NCBI GenBank assembly: GCA_032164245.1
Contig: JAVMKO010000001.1
Coordinates: 162,493,434 to 162,557,433 of the forward strand
Length of the DNA stretch: 64,000 nt
Source of the DNA: Sternotherus odoratus
Taxonomy: Eukaryota > Chordata > Testudines > Kinosternidae
Direction: 5' to 3'
Under the pieces are notes generated by a model that had not been told where the DNA came from, ran no database searches, and saw only the letters and a program-made list of their open reading frames with translations. Shown in pieces: positions 1 through 30,264 of the stretch (positions within the stretch are counted from its first letter, which is position 1; the number at the start of each line of letters is the position of its first letter). The position numbers and the translations under genes were made by a program.

Positions 1-516
1 AAAGCTTAACAGAGAAATTCCGAATAAATATTTAACAAAGTAAACACTCCCCTGAAGTGTTTGCTTCTCAAAACATTGTGCCTAAGAACCAGAAAATGCA
101 ACTAACTAGAGACTGAATGTGAACAAGAGTGAAAGTGGCTGGTCTATTTATGTCCTCCATATGGAGTGAAATGTAATTGAACAAACCATATTAATGGTGA
201 ACTCTAAATTACTACAAATAATATTTTTTAACTCTAAGAAAATCTATTTATAAAATAAGGCAAATCCTTACTTTGGTGACCAGCCACTCATAAGTAAAGC
301 CAAAGGGAATGCTTATATATCTTACCAACAATGTGAATAAAGGGTTCACAATCTACTCCTACATAACATTTAACCTGACAGTATCTCTTCAAAAGTTTAA
401 TACTGTAATATAAATTAAAATCCCTTCTAAAGACTCATTTCTTATGTAATGAAGATATATGATGCCTAAAACAGAAAATAAAGAAAGCAAACTTTAAGGT
501 ACGCCATTCTCTAGAT

Positions 517-1072
517 CAGCGTCGGCAAACGTTTTGGCCTGGAGGCCACATCTGGGTTCCAAAACTGTATGGAGGGCTGGGTAGGGAAGGCTGTGCCCCC
601 CCCCCTCCCACTTCCTGACTGCCCCCCTCAGAATCTCCGACCCATGCAACTCCACCTGCTCCTTGTCCCCTGACTGCCCCCTCCCAGGACTCTCAGCCCC
701 TAACTGCCCCCCCGGGACTCCACCCAACCCCCCCAGCTCCCTGTCCACAGACTCCCCACTGGGACCCCCTGCCCCTTATCCAACCCCCCCGTTCCCCAGC
801 CCCTTACCATGCTGCTCAGAATACCAGGCTTGGCAGCTGTGCTGCCTGGACGGAGCCACCCATGCCACTGCGCAGTGTAGAACATTGGGGCAGGCCAGCA
901 GCTCTCATAGCTGTGCTGCCCGGCAGGAGCTCGCAGCCACACCGCCCAGAGCACTGGTGGCACGGCGAGCTGAGGCTGTGGGGGAGGAGGGTGGGCAGGG
1001 GAGAGGCCAGGGGCTAGCCTCCCTGGCTGGGCAGGACAGTGCCATGGGCCAGATGTAGTTTGCCTACCTCTG
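517..1072. mobile_element. hAT-type MITE with perfect 8-base TSD
   Basis: The ends CAGCGTCGGCAAACG and GTTTGCCTACCTCTG are near-inverted. They are flanked by CTCTAGAT at 509-516 and again at 1073-1080. The interior is C-rich and non-coding. The end pattern matches the element at 9137-9650. Confidence 0.85.
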
Positions 1073-1360
1073 CTCTAGATCATAAGCTGCATAGGTCTGG
1101 GACTTAACTCTGTAGTTTGTTCAGCACGGACAACTTTTTTGGCACATAAACACATAGTAATTAATAATGGGGGGAAAATACTAATCTAACACGGCTTTGA
1201 AGGAAATTGCTCTATAAAACTCAAAATCTAACTTTTCTTTTTAAATCTTAAAACAATTAGCATCAGATCTTTGGTTAAGTTTTCCCTATTTATAACCAGT
1301 GCAAACAAAGAAGCCTGGGTAAAAGTGTGATTTTTTTTCCATACTGTTGAACTATTTTCA

Positions 1361-1510
<150 letters not shown>

Positions 1511-1630
1511 TTAAAACTGTTTGTAATGAATGTTGCATTTGCAACGCTATTATTATGGAGCTGCCAGACCATGTTTACTTTAAACCTTAATTTCAAACAA
1601 ACATTTATTTGCATCTGCTGTTCTTTTAAT

Positions 1631-1944
1631 CCATTGCTCCTCAAACTTGTTGGTTCGGTGACCCCTTTTTGCTCTGCCACGTCCTTTCGCGTCCCGGGTA
1701 TGTCCGCTGAAATGCTGCCGAACTGAACTCTTCCGGTTTCGGCGGCATTTCAGTGGGCACACAGCGTTCGTCTCTATGTCCGCTGAAATGCCGCTGATAG
1801 CGGAAGCTTGCACTTCGGCGGACTCGCTCGCATGTTTGGAGCTTCAGCCGAAATGCCGCCAAAGGCGTCGGCAGCTCGCAACCCCTGTGGAATCGGCCCG
1901 CGACCCCCCTGGGGGGGTTGCGACCTCCAGTTTGAGAACCACTG
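1631..1944. mobile_element. hAT-type short element, copy 1
   Basis: It begins CTCCTCAAACTTGTTGG and ends CAGTTTGAGAACCACTG, inverted ends typical of non-autonomous hAT elements. It is closely related along its length to 2948-3272, including the TGTCCGCTGAAATGC motifs. Confidence 0.7.
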
Positions 1945-2947
1945 ATGTATATGAATCCTAATTCTCACTCAGTCCTCAAGGAGAGACCTCAAGAAGGAGA
2001 CTTGCTGCAGCAAAGCCACGGGGGTCTCTGAGGTTGCCCCTGCCCTGCAACTCTGTCCTGGCCCCGGCTGATGTCAGGGTCTCTCTGTGAGGTCACCGCC
2101 TCCCAAACACTTTTGCCCAATAGGCTGAGATCCTGCAAAAGGCCTTTGTGATGTCACTGCCACATCCACCCCTCCCCTTCAAGACTGATGTCCTGCCCCT
2201 GGCCAGCCTTTTTGGATACATTGACTGATCAGAATAAAGTGCTCTCAAATGAGCTACAGACCAACAATTGTTCTTAGTCATTATTCAGCAAGTATTTTAG
2301 AAAAACTAGATCAGAATCATCAACCATTCAGAGACAATTACTGGAGAGAAGCAGCAATATTAATCAAATACCTGATTGGTTATGACTTACATGCAAGGCG
2401 AACAAAGAGAACAAAACGACCAGAGTCCTTCCTGTCAATAGCCCCCTGCTTGGCCAATCAGCATGGAGACTCTGACTGATGGCCACTGAGGGGGTCTCAT
2501 CAGATGTCTCAGGGGGTGCCCCAGGTCACCACCAGAGGGGGTCACTCTCTCAGCCCTATTCCAGCCCCACCTCTTTGTGAGGGCCTCCCACACTGAGAAC
2601 AACCCACCTCCCCAGACGCACACATACCTCTTTGGTGGAGGGATGGAAGCAGAAAAATAGGGGAAAAAGCAGCAAGAGGAAAAAAAGAGAAAGGAGGGAG
2701 GAAAAGGGAAAACAAAAAGGACAAATCCCAGTGTCCCCAGTGATTCTAAGGGACAAAGTCCTTGGTAGGAAATCAAATTCGGCCACCCTACCATTGCGAT
2801 TTCTGTGCCTAGAATTGACCCGGCACCAAGTGGATCAGACTGAGCAGTTCCAAACCGCTCAGAGGCTCCTATCTTCTAAACAGGGATGGCAAAATCAGTA
2901 GTAGGAAAGGAGACAACTCTGCAAGAGGTTCATCTTAATGTTCATGT

Positions 2948-3272
2948 CAGTGGTTCTCAAACTTGTTGGTTCAGTGATCCCTTTTTGCTCTGCTGTGTCC
3001 TCTCGCACCCCGGGTATGTCCGCCGAAATGCCGCTGAATTTAACTCTTTGGTTTCAGTGGCATTTCGGTGGACACACAGTGTTCGTCTCTGTGTGTGTCC
3101 ACCGAAATGCCGCTGATAGTGGAAGCTTGCACTTCAGCGGTTTTTCAGCAGACTCACTCGCATGTTTGGAGCTTCCGCTGAAATGTCACCAAAGGAGTTG
3201 GCAGCTCATGACCCTCCTGGAATCGGCCCGTGATCCCCAGCAGAGTCACAACCCCCAGTTTGAGAACCACTG
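2948..3272. mobile_element. hAT-type short element, copy 2
   Basis: Terminal inverted repeats CAGTGGTTCTCAAACT and AGTTTGAGAACCACTG are perfect over 16 bases. The interior aligns with 1631-1944. No clear target duplication was seen. Confidence 0.8.
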
Positions 3273-3657
3273 TTTTAATCCAATCACTAATGGGTGCAAT
3301 TACCTGATATGTGCAGAGACAAATTCCATTACCTGCACTCATGAGTGATTTCCCTGTTAACATTACAGGCACAAATAATTGTGGACATAATTTTGCAGAC
3401 TACATTCGAAAATGTTGCCCTTACCATTCTTGCTCATTTGGTGCCTGATCCATCGGACAAAATAGAAAGAAGCCACTGACTTCAGAGGGCTTTGGATCAA
3501 GCTCTTGGAACCAGATCCAGCTCCCAAAGAAGTCCATGTATTGCCATTAACTTCAGTGGGAATTGGACTGGCCCCATAGCGGGAGAAGGGAGAAGGGAAT
3601 AAGTTATGTTTGCTGTTTGAAGACAAACATTTAACAAAAGCAAAAGCTTCCACCTAC

Positions 3658-21041
<17,384 letters not shown>

Positions 21042-21303
21042 TCACTGCAAAGGCAGATGCCATTTTTGCCTGTTTCACATGATTGTTGTCTTGCAGTTTT
21101 GTGTATAAATGTGGTGATCAAGAAAGCAAGTTAGTGATAGCACTGGCTCAACCATGCACAGCACAGTCACCACAGAAGTTTTCCCACAAAGTTCTGCCAA
21201 CGCACATCAACACGAACATCCTATACCATTCCTGGTTCTCTCTTTACCAGACTACCCACTGTACCAAATTACACCGTAGTTAGGACATGGATAAATGTTC
21301 ACA

Positions 21304-21510
21304 AGTGACCCCCCCCCGGGCCGGTCTCCCGCCGCCCGCGGGGGCCCCCCCCCGGGCCGGTCTCCCGCCGCCCGCGGGGGCCCCCCCCCGGGCCGGTCTC
21401 CCGCCGCCCGCGGGGGGCCCCCCCCCGGCCGGTCTCCCGCCGCCCGCGGGGGGCCCCCCCCGGCCGGTCTCCCGCCGCCCGCGGGGGCCCCCCCCCGGCC
21501 GGTCTCCCCA
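21304..21510. repeat. GC-rich tandem array related to the 15.4 kb hAT cargo
   Basis: About six units of roughly 33-35 bases read GGCCGGTCTCCCGCCGCCCG followed by CGGGGGCCCCCCCC. This is the reverse complement of the unit type in 15,935-16,525. Confidence 0.85.
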
Positions 21511-22121
21511 AAAAGCCTGGCTCCGCCCCATCTGATCCCCTCCCACTTCCCACTCCCTGACTGCCCCCCTCAGAATCCCCAACCCATCCAACCCCTCCTT
21601 GCTCCTTGTCCCCGACCATCCCCTCCCAAGAGTCTAACTGCCCCCCCCCCCAGGACCTCATGCCCTACCCAACCCCTCTGCTCCCTGACTACCCCGACCC
21701 CCATCCACACCCCAACCCCCTGACAGACCGCCCCGGAGTCCCATTGCTATCCAACTCCCCCGTTCCCTGATCACCCCCAACCCCCAGAACCTCCACCCCA
21801 TCCAACCACCTCCTGCTCTGTGTCCCGCAGAACTCCCTGTCCCTTAGCCAACCTCCTGGCCCCGGCCCCTTACCATGCTGCCCAGAGCAGCATGTCTGGC
21901 AGCAGCACAGCCTGGACAGAACTAGACACGCAGCTGTGCTGACCTGCAGGAACGTGCAAACCCACCCCCCAAAGTGCTGCCCGCGTGGCTACGGGGAAGG
22001 GGGAACCACAGGGAGGGAGCGGCGGGGGAGGAAGACTAGCCTATGCGGCCGGGAGCTTAGGCTGGGCAGGACAGTCCCGTGGGCCAGATGTGGCCCGCAG
22101 GCCGTAGTTTGCCCACCCCTG
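21511..22121. mobile_element. hAT-type MITE, right part
   Basis: The right end GTAGTTTGCCCACCCCTG at 22121 and the C-rich interior with CTCCCTGACTGCCCCC resemble the 517-1072 element. A left terminal repeat was not found, so the left limit is uncertain and it may include the array at 21304. Confidence 0.6.
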
Positions 22122-23965
22122 TACTAAGTACACAAGGCACCATTGCAATCATCCAGCCTGATTTCCTGTATAACTCAGGCCATAGAAATTCCCCTAATAA
22201 TCCCTACGGTATATCTTTTAGAAAAACAATCAATCTTGATAAAAATTGTCAGTGATGGAGAATCCACCATAACCCTTGACAAATTGTTTCATGGTTAAAA
22301 AGTGACAATATGATAGCTGTGACTGATAGCAGGTTTTCAGCCAATCAGCAGGACAAGGTATGTGCTTCATACCCTAATCGGCCATATTACATGAGAAATA
22401 TAATTAGTCTGCTGAAAGCCTGATTCAAACCCTGTTACCTTCTCTCCATATAGTAGTTATACCTAGTTTTGCTCCTTTCAGTGACTAGACACTAGAAACT
22501 TGTCTTCCCGGGGAATTTTTACTATTCAGGGCATGGCTTCCGCTACAAGAGGTCACTTGGTATAATGTTGTGAATATTTTTAAACCTAAAAAGTCTTAAT
22601 AGCAAATTATGGGCAAAAAGATCCCACATATTTTTCAGAAAATATTTCAATTCTATATGCTATAACATTTAAGTCTTGTACCAAATAGGAGACACTTTCA
22701 GAGATGGAATATTTTAACAAAAACAAAAATAGAATTTGAAGAATAAACAAAAACCATGAATAAATCATGAATTCTGGGGGTGACGAGAGAGAAGAATATA
22801 GAAAATTAGTGAATGGTATATATCTAATGGTGAAATACTACACTATTAGATATATAAATTTAGTTTAAAAAATGATTCTGAGGTGCTCTAAACTGGTAGC
22901 TTTCTGAAACTACAGGCGGATTTAAAAGACACTTCAGATTTATATATTTTTTTAAAAAAATACATTGATTGCAAAGTGACATGTCCATTTAAAAGCTATC
23001 TACTCACTTTCATGAAAAAAAAAACCTAATGTTTTTTAAAAATTTCACACTGGTGCTAGAGATGGTCTAATCAGCCTGTGATGGAATGAAAAATCATCAG
23101 TTATAGTAAAAATGTTTGATGTGAAAGGTAAGCAAGAAAAAAGGGAAGAAAGGTTAAGGGACTGGCCATAGTGAAGGACAGTAATCTAAAAGGAAAACAC
23201 GTTATATTATTTTTAAATAGAAAACAATATCAGACAGTTATCTCTTATTCCTAAATGAGTCAAATCCAATAAGCACGATTCCACGGCAGGGGATGGAACC
23301 TCATAGCAGAACAAAACCTTGCTCCTGAAGTCCGTAATCACAAGAACCACAGAAATTAAAATACATGCTTTAAAGATTTATTCTTCAAAAGTCACTCTCT
23401 TTGTGATTGACACAAGCTGAAACCAGGACAGAGAAAGTACTTAACTCTAGATGATGCTGATCTGAGAGAAGGGATACTCAGTAACCAGACACACAATGCT
23501 AAAGAGAAAGTCAGTCTCCAGTAAAATTGATGCACCTAGTCCCAATGCCATCGCCCCACTGACTATACCACACAAATTAGATAAAATAATATGAGTTAAG
23601 AGTACCTTGATAGAAGCAAGCACAGCCCTTCACACACACAATAATAATTAAGAGTGCATACCCTTAATTTTAGACACATGAATAGTCCCATTAAAGCAGA
23701 GGGCTCTACCTAAATAGCCTGATTTTCAAAGCACCGAGCACCCCCAGCTTCTACTGACCTGCACTGAGAGTTTCTGGACACTGAACACTTCTGGAAAAAA
23801 ATCAGACAACTTAATTAAGTATCTAAATATGGATGTTAATTTAGAAGCCTATGAAAAGTTAGGCTGAATCTCTGCACCTAGAATCTTGGAAAGAAGGTCA
23901 CAGAGTTTAAACTTCATGTGTAGAGCAACGGGGACCCAGTGACTAATGACACCTACACCTCTTAC

Positions 23966-24135
23966 CTAGGGCTTTTCAGCTCTATCTCAAAACACTTTAT
24001 AAAGGAGGCCAGATTCATTATCCCCATTTTCTAAAAGGGAAAAATGAGGCACAGAGAGCTGAAATGTCATGCAGCAGGCCAGTGCCAAAAATGGAAACAA
24101 AACCCAGATCACTTAAGTCCCAGTGCTGGGGGTGG
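23966..24135 (-). repeat. MIR-type SINE, minus strand
   Basis: ATTATCCCCATTTTCTAAAA, AATGAGGCACAGAGAGCTGA and AACCCAGATC are the reverse complement of the MIR core and downstream region. Confidence 0.7.
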
Positions 24136-27100
24136 GGGGGGAAGGATTGGCTTTTAGAAGGAACTCAGATCATTCTGTCATAACAGTTATACCTTGTCTC
24201 AAAATTCTTCCTCAAGTACAAGCAGTCTCCTGAAGCCATATTCTGCATCCTAATTTAGGGAAAACACTCACTGGAAAACCAGTAGTAGAAATCAGTGGGA
24301 GTTTTGGTGGCCTCATCCCAATAGGTACTCAAACCTGTAACCCTAATTATATTCAGTAAGAGTTCAGAGTGCTTTCAGGATCCAGGCCTAAGTAAAGATT
24401 GCAGACTAAGGCCTACAGAGAATAAAGGAAAGGAAAGATGCATATTCCTTCCTGCATAAATATTTTCAATCTATATACTTACATACTGAAAATAAATATA
24501 CTTCAAAAAAAGATTATAACAAATTTCAGCAAATTTAATCACTAACTTCAAGCTTCCTCTGCTGAATTTAAAGAATTTAAGAGAACAATATCAATTTTGA
24601 TAGTACCCCAAATTTGCAAACTGAGGGGGAAAAAATAAAAGTAGGTTAAAGATCAAACCAAAATCAGTCAAAAGTTTAATATTCACTTCGTAAAAAAAAA
24701 AAATTTCACTACTTGATTAAAGCCAAAAAATAAATCAGTGTAGCATTTATAGAATATTAACATAACAAGCCAGTATATGTGCATAATGAAACAAAATTGA
24801 CATTTTTAGTTTCTGAGAGGCAATTCTGAGCAAGAGTAAGAACAGCTATTTTTAAATTCATATACATAAAAAATATCCTATTGCCCTTATAAATAATAAA
24901 ACAAGCAGAAGAAGCAATTTGCACTAATTACAGTGCTATAACCAGTTTTTAAAGGAAACGCACCCTCCCGCGTTTGTTAGAGCTACAGAAGAACAAATGT
25001 TGCTCGTCTTACTCATATAAGTAATTCAGCTGAAAGGGAGGGCTCACATAAACACAGGCAGCACGGTTTGACATTCAAAATGCTGCTGCTGCTACAACGT
25101 TGAAGAAAAAGGAAAAGCCATTTTACGGAAGAGCAAACAGCACAGTACCCAGCACATGGCCATCTCTGAGATCACAGAATAAGTCTCCTCCTACAAATTT
25201 GCCTCTTCAAGCAATGTTTCTTTCAAATGCCTCCTGGCAATATCTACACCTGTGCAGCCCCGCTAGCATCCATGCACAACGGGCGTTACCTAGAACACAC
25301 TTAGAAAAGTGAACCAAGCACTTACGATAGCAAGAGAGCAGAGCACATCCGCCCGCCACACTCCTAGACCTCCTTTTGCGGCAATTTCGGCAGAGGACAG
25401 ACAAGTTCCCACAATTCTTAGCAGCATCAAATGCTCGTGCTTGATTAACCCTTTAGAGAGAAGAAAGATAAAAAGCAAAGAATGGGAGGAATTGTAAACG
25501 GAGAAAGAGAACTTTGTATATTACTAAATGAAGGAAATAAGAAATAGAGAATTGATAGTGAATGCCACTAACACTTCACAGTCTATCTGTGCATAAAGCT
25601 AGGGATTTTACAGTCGGTTTTTTACAGCACGCAGCTCTTTTGATACATACAGGCCTTGGAGCTGCAATGAATTCTGGACAGGAGGATTGAAGTGTCTATG
25701 GGGTGCCCCATTGACTTCAATGGGGTTGCTCAGAAATGTAGTGATCCGCCTATATAGATCTGATTGCATTATCCCGGTGGCAATCTAATAGAGTGTGAAA
25801 TAATTTCCCAAGGGAAGCAGTTGAGCCCCATCCTTGCTACATTTAAAAGTAGATAGGACAAACACAAGAAAATGAACAACAGTGAATAATTTTGCATTGC
25901 AAGGTTACAGACTACAGCTAATAGATCCTCTTCATCTCTAGATTATTTGATTCTATTATATAATAGAGGAAATCTAACATCAGTATAGTGTAACATTGAT
26001 AGTTAATGGATGATACCCCAAGACTAGTACTGTTTACTATTTTACTAGGGCAAATGGTATTGGGAATATTATAGTATGAAATAACAACAAATAATTAATA
26101 CCTTATGCTTATTATATATATCGGCTTTAATTATGAAGAATAGTGGGGTACTGTTACATGTTAAATTTAGTATTAAAATGTTACAAAGGCATAGGTTCTG
26201 GAACTAGGAGTGCTGCTGTGCCCCTTGTCTTGAATTAGGAATAAACAATCAAAATATATGGTTTCCATCTTCAGCACCTCCAGTATAAAAAATGTTCCAG
26301 TGCAAAGGTGTTATTAATCTTACTGCAGTTTCTTTGCTTTCCAAGAGTTGTAACATAGATGTGAAGGACTCACTCTTTGTTGAATTTTGCACATATCTTG
26401 ATAGGAATATATAATGCCTCCGAATGCAAATAGGAGTTGTGTATGCATGAAAAACTATATGCTCTGAGAAGGCACAGTATCATGTTGCATCAGATTGTTT
26501 AAAATTATGAGTATCAAAATAAAATATCCGTTTATTAAATACTTTTACATGTATGTGTAACTCAAAGAATCATTGGTTTAAAAAATAATCCCACAATCAA
26601 GCTCTGGAGTAGCGTTCATCTTTTAAGTGATATGACTTACTTCAATTGAACTACTATGGGGAGAAAAATTACTCCAGAGCATAAACTATTGCAGTATTGG
26701 ACCCTAAACTGGTCAACAGTAATTGATCTCTATATAATCAGCATGGCCTTGAATGAATTAGAAAAAATACATTTTTAAAATTTGAGTTTGTTCAATGGAA
26801 CTAGATTCAGTTGAAAATCTCATTTACCACCAATCTAGATTAAGTTGTTACACTGTCTACATTTGTGTTAAATCTGGTTTTCAATTGAGCTAAACTACAG
26901 TACTTTGATTGCGCTAACTCAATTGAAATAAACATCTTTTTTCAGTCTAGACAAGGTCTATGTGAGTGAGGTTTGAAATAAATGATTCAGTCTGACAAAT
27001 TTTCACACCAATGAGATTTCTTGGTAATCCTCTCATAAAGTGTGATATTGTCAGAGTAGTATCAAATGCTTTAATTCTTATTTATCACAGGTGCCTCTGT

Positions 27101-27204
27101 CAGAGTTATAGGAGCTGCATAATTATTAAAAACGGAATCCATCTAGTATGGTTTAATGAAGACCTTTTGATGACAATGTGGTTATATGAAATAAGCTAAA
27201 AGAT

Positions 27205-28440
27205 CTAGTAACATAAGAATGGTCATGCTGGCTCAGACCAGTGGTCCATCTAGACCAGTATCCTGTCTTTCTACAGTGGCCAATGCCAGATGTTTCAAAT
27301 GGAATGAACAGAACATGGTAATTGTTCAGTCTAAGCATCTGGCAGTCAAAGGCTTAGGGACACCCAGAGCATGAGGTTGCAGCTGTGACCATCTTGACTT
27401 TATAGCCGTTGATGGGCCTTTGCTCCATGAACTTCAATTATTTTTTTAATCAAGTTATAGTTCTGGCCATGACAACATCCCCCGACAGTGAGTTCCACAG
27501 ACTGATTGTGAATTGTGTGAAGTATTTCCTTTTATTTTAAACCTACTTCCTATTCATTTTATTTGATCTTTCATTATTGTGTTATGCAAAAGGCTAAATA
27601 ACACTTCCTTATTTACTTTCTCCACAACATTCATGATTGTATAGACCTCTATCATATTCCCCCAATAATTGTCTTTCCCAAGATAAATAGTCCCAGTCTT
27701 TCTAATTTCTCCTCCTATAGAAGCTGTTCCATATCCTTCATTGTTTTCATTGCCCCTCTCTGTACTTTTCCCATTTACAGTACTCTCGATTATCCAGGAT
27801 GATAGGGAAAAAATAATTCTGGTTAATAAAATCCTGGATAATCACCATCCATAGGAAATATGGGGAGTGGGGGTTGATTCACCAGCCATCCTGTTCCGGG
27901 GGGGGAGGGGGTGTTGGTTCACTGGCTGCCCTGCACCCTAGTAGGGTTTTTGTTTGTGTGTGCTTGGGGCGGCAGCAAAGCCAGAGCCAGCCCTGCGAGT
28001 TGCGTGTATTTTTTTTGACATCCTGGTTAATCCACATCCTGGTTAGTCTACTGTCTAATTTTTTTGAGATGGGGTGACCAAAACTGGATGCAGTATTCAA
28101 AGTGTGGGGGATTTATATAGTGGTGTTATATTTTCTGTTTTCTTATATATTACTTTACTAATAGTTTCTAACATTCTATTAGCTTGACTGCCGCTGCACA
28201 CTGAGCGAATGTTTTCAGAGAACTATCCATGATGACTCCAAGAACTCTTTCTTGAGTGGTAACAGCTAATTCAGACCTCATCATTTTGTCTGTATAGTTA
28301 GGATTATACTTTCCAATATGCATTACTTTGCATTTATCAACAGTGAATTTAAAATGCCATTTTTGTTGCTCACCTAGTTTTGTGAGATCCCTTTGTAACT
28401 CTTCCGTCTGCTTTGGACCTAACCATCTTGTAACCGAAAA
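27205..28440 (-). mobile_element. CR1-family LINE, split by a Tigger-like MITE
   Basis: The minus strand encodes FTVDKCKVMHIGKYNPNYTD and ERVLGVIMDSSLKTFAQCAA, typical CR1 reverse-transcriptase C-terminal motifs. The part to the left carries the familiar 3' sequence with GGTCATGCTGGCTCAGACCA. A 276-base insertion (27778-28053) divides it. The frame is incomplete. Confidence 0.85.
27778..28053. mobile_element. Tigger/pogo-like MITE, copy 2, nested in CR1
   Basis: It begins CAGTACTCTCGATTATCCAG, shares ATCACCATCCATAG and the CACTGGCTGCCCTGCACCCT stretch with 12415-12719, and ends GGTTAGTCTACTG. The right terminal repeat is shortened relative to copy 1. Confidence 0.8.
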
Positions 28441-28682
28441 CACAGTACTTAGTTAGATCTGGGGCACATTCTGCACTAATATATGCATATGTATACTGCA
28501 TATAACCACATGGTCATCAAAAGATCTGCCTGGGGACAACAAATAACATTGAATTGTCCCCATAGCACATAGACTATAAATAAGATCTCAGCAGCAATTG
28601 ATTTGCTGTCAGATTAGTGTAGGGTGGCTTTCCAGAAACTGTCACACATGCACATTGTCTTGAGGACATATACAATATATAG

Positions 28683-28735
28683 AAGGGACAAAGAGTCCTG
28701 TGGCACCTTAAAGACAAACTATAGACTTTACTTTG
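28683..28735. repeat. Fragment of the 5790-type repeat
   Basis: ACAAAGAGTCCTGTGGCACC and the bases after it match the core of 5790-5968. Confidence 0.55.
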
Positions 28736-28878
28736 GGTTAATTAATATTTGAAAATTTTAGTTTGTCACCCAAGAATACAGAATCATCACATAACTATAT
28801 TCCATCACACAATTTGTCTATTTTCTCTCACAGACCAAATAAGGAAAGGGGTAAGGCTGCATCAGTGGAACACCAAAG

Positions 28879-29955
28879 TGTTGCCAGTTGGGCGGGTTTC
28901 ACGCCAAATTGGGCTAGTTCTGAAGGGCGGTGGCAAGAAATTTTACGAGTTGGCAGTTTGCTAGTTTTTGGGCTATTTTCAGATGGTGTGTGTGAGTTTT
29001 TGGCGGGTTGCCGCGGCTGCAGTTGCATGGCATGCTAACTTGCTGAGGGCCATGTTCTCAAACATTTGTTCAAAATAATATCTATGGAAGAAGGCAAGAA
29101 TTTGCGGGAAGGAAGTTTAAAGAATATGGCTCCAAGATGTTCGGGTGCAGCTCGTAATATTTTCATTTCTGCTCTAATTGGCGGTTTGCCGATTTTGTTT
29201 TTGTGTATTTGTGTGACTGCACTGATTGTATTTGCGTGCGATACGTTGCATTCAGCCTTAGGTACAGTGTACAGTGTGTATTTTATATGGTTTAGTTTCA
29301 TCCACAGTAATCGTAGTTGCTTTAAAAACACCAGGAGGATTTATGATAGGCTGATTTCAGTTTGTGAAAACAAACTTCTAAGTTATTGCATTTTGTACTC
29401 ATCATGGGTAAATGGTCAAAATATAAGAGGAGTTATTGTGCAGACTGGGAAAAAGAAGATGATTTCAATGACTGGATCATGAAAGTACCCGCAGACAATA
29501 CAAAAGTGTACTGTATTGGCAAGTTTGGCAATTGGCAAGTTTGCTTTATGGGTTTTGGCTTTACCATTTAGCAACGCAGCAGTCGAACGTACATTTTCTC
29601 AAATGAACCTCATCAAGTCGAAGCTCAGGAACAGAATGCAGCAGGAATTACTGGAGGCAATACTCAACATTTGTGCATTCATGTCGAGAAACAATGTGTG
29701 CTGCAATAATTCCGTGCCTTCCGCATCAATGTTGTCCCGATTTACCGCTGACATCTACAGAACTAATGATACCGAATCTGAAGCAGAATGCTTAGACTTT
29801 TAGTTATAAGTATGGTTATATCGTGAAATTTTTACTTTTAGTTTTTGGCTATTTTTACTTTTAGACTAAAATAGTCTAAAATATTATTTGGCTATTTTTG
29901 GGCTACTTTTGACTGACATCTTGGCTGGAAAAATTTTGACCATGTGGCAACCCCG
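28879..29955 (+). mobile_element. Internally deleted hAT element with both transposase ends
   Basis: The 8-base target CACCAAAG is exact on both sides (28871-28878, 29956-29963). Inner ends GTTGCCAGTTG and TGGCAAC are inverted. Near 29386-29510 a frame reads GKWSKYKRSYCADWEKEDDF and NDWIMKVPADNTKVYC, like the N-terminal zinc-finger start of hAT transposases. It is followed almost directly by a C-terminal dimerisation region. Confidence 0.8.
29516..29803 (+). pseudogene. hAT transposase C-terminal remnant
   Basis: The frame reads ALPFSNAAVERTFSQMNLIK, SKLRNRMQQELLEAILNI and onward to a stop. NAAVERTFSQMN...KLRNRM is the conserved hAT C-terminal dimerisation motif. The catalytic middle of the enzyme is missing, so it could serve only as a remnant. 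Confidence 0.8.
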
Positions 29956-30221
29956 CACCAAAGTATGTTTGTGAGAAAGTGCTTTGGACTTTGGGGACAT
30001 CCCCAAATATCTGCCAAATTTCCCAAATCTGGCTAGCGGAGCCGAGGCAGAGGCTGACTTTCAAGCTGGGGTTTACTTAGTTATCTGAATGTAGTTCTTG
30101 ATTTCGGTCTCCCACCACCACCAAACCTGCAGATCAGATCCAAGCTTCCTAAGAGCTGGGGTTTCCCTCCCATGGTCCCTCTGTAAACACGCTCTGCCCT
30201 GTGCGTGACTTTACACAGCTG

Positions 30222-30264
30222 CTGTGTGTGTGTGTGTGTCTCTGTGTGTGTGTGTGTGTCTCTG
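30222..30264 (+). repeat. (TG)n microsatellite
   Basis: TG repeats interrupted by a TCTC, immediately upstream of the CpG island. Confidence 0.9.

Noticed and set aside
1997..2240. Possible LTR (AATAAA at about 2232 and C-rich upstream part)
   Set aside because: No paired LTR, target duplication, primer-binding site or coding remnant was found.
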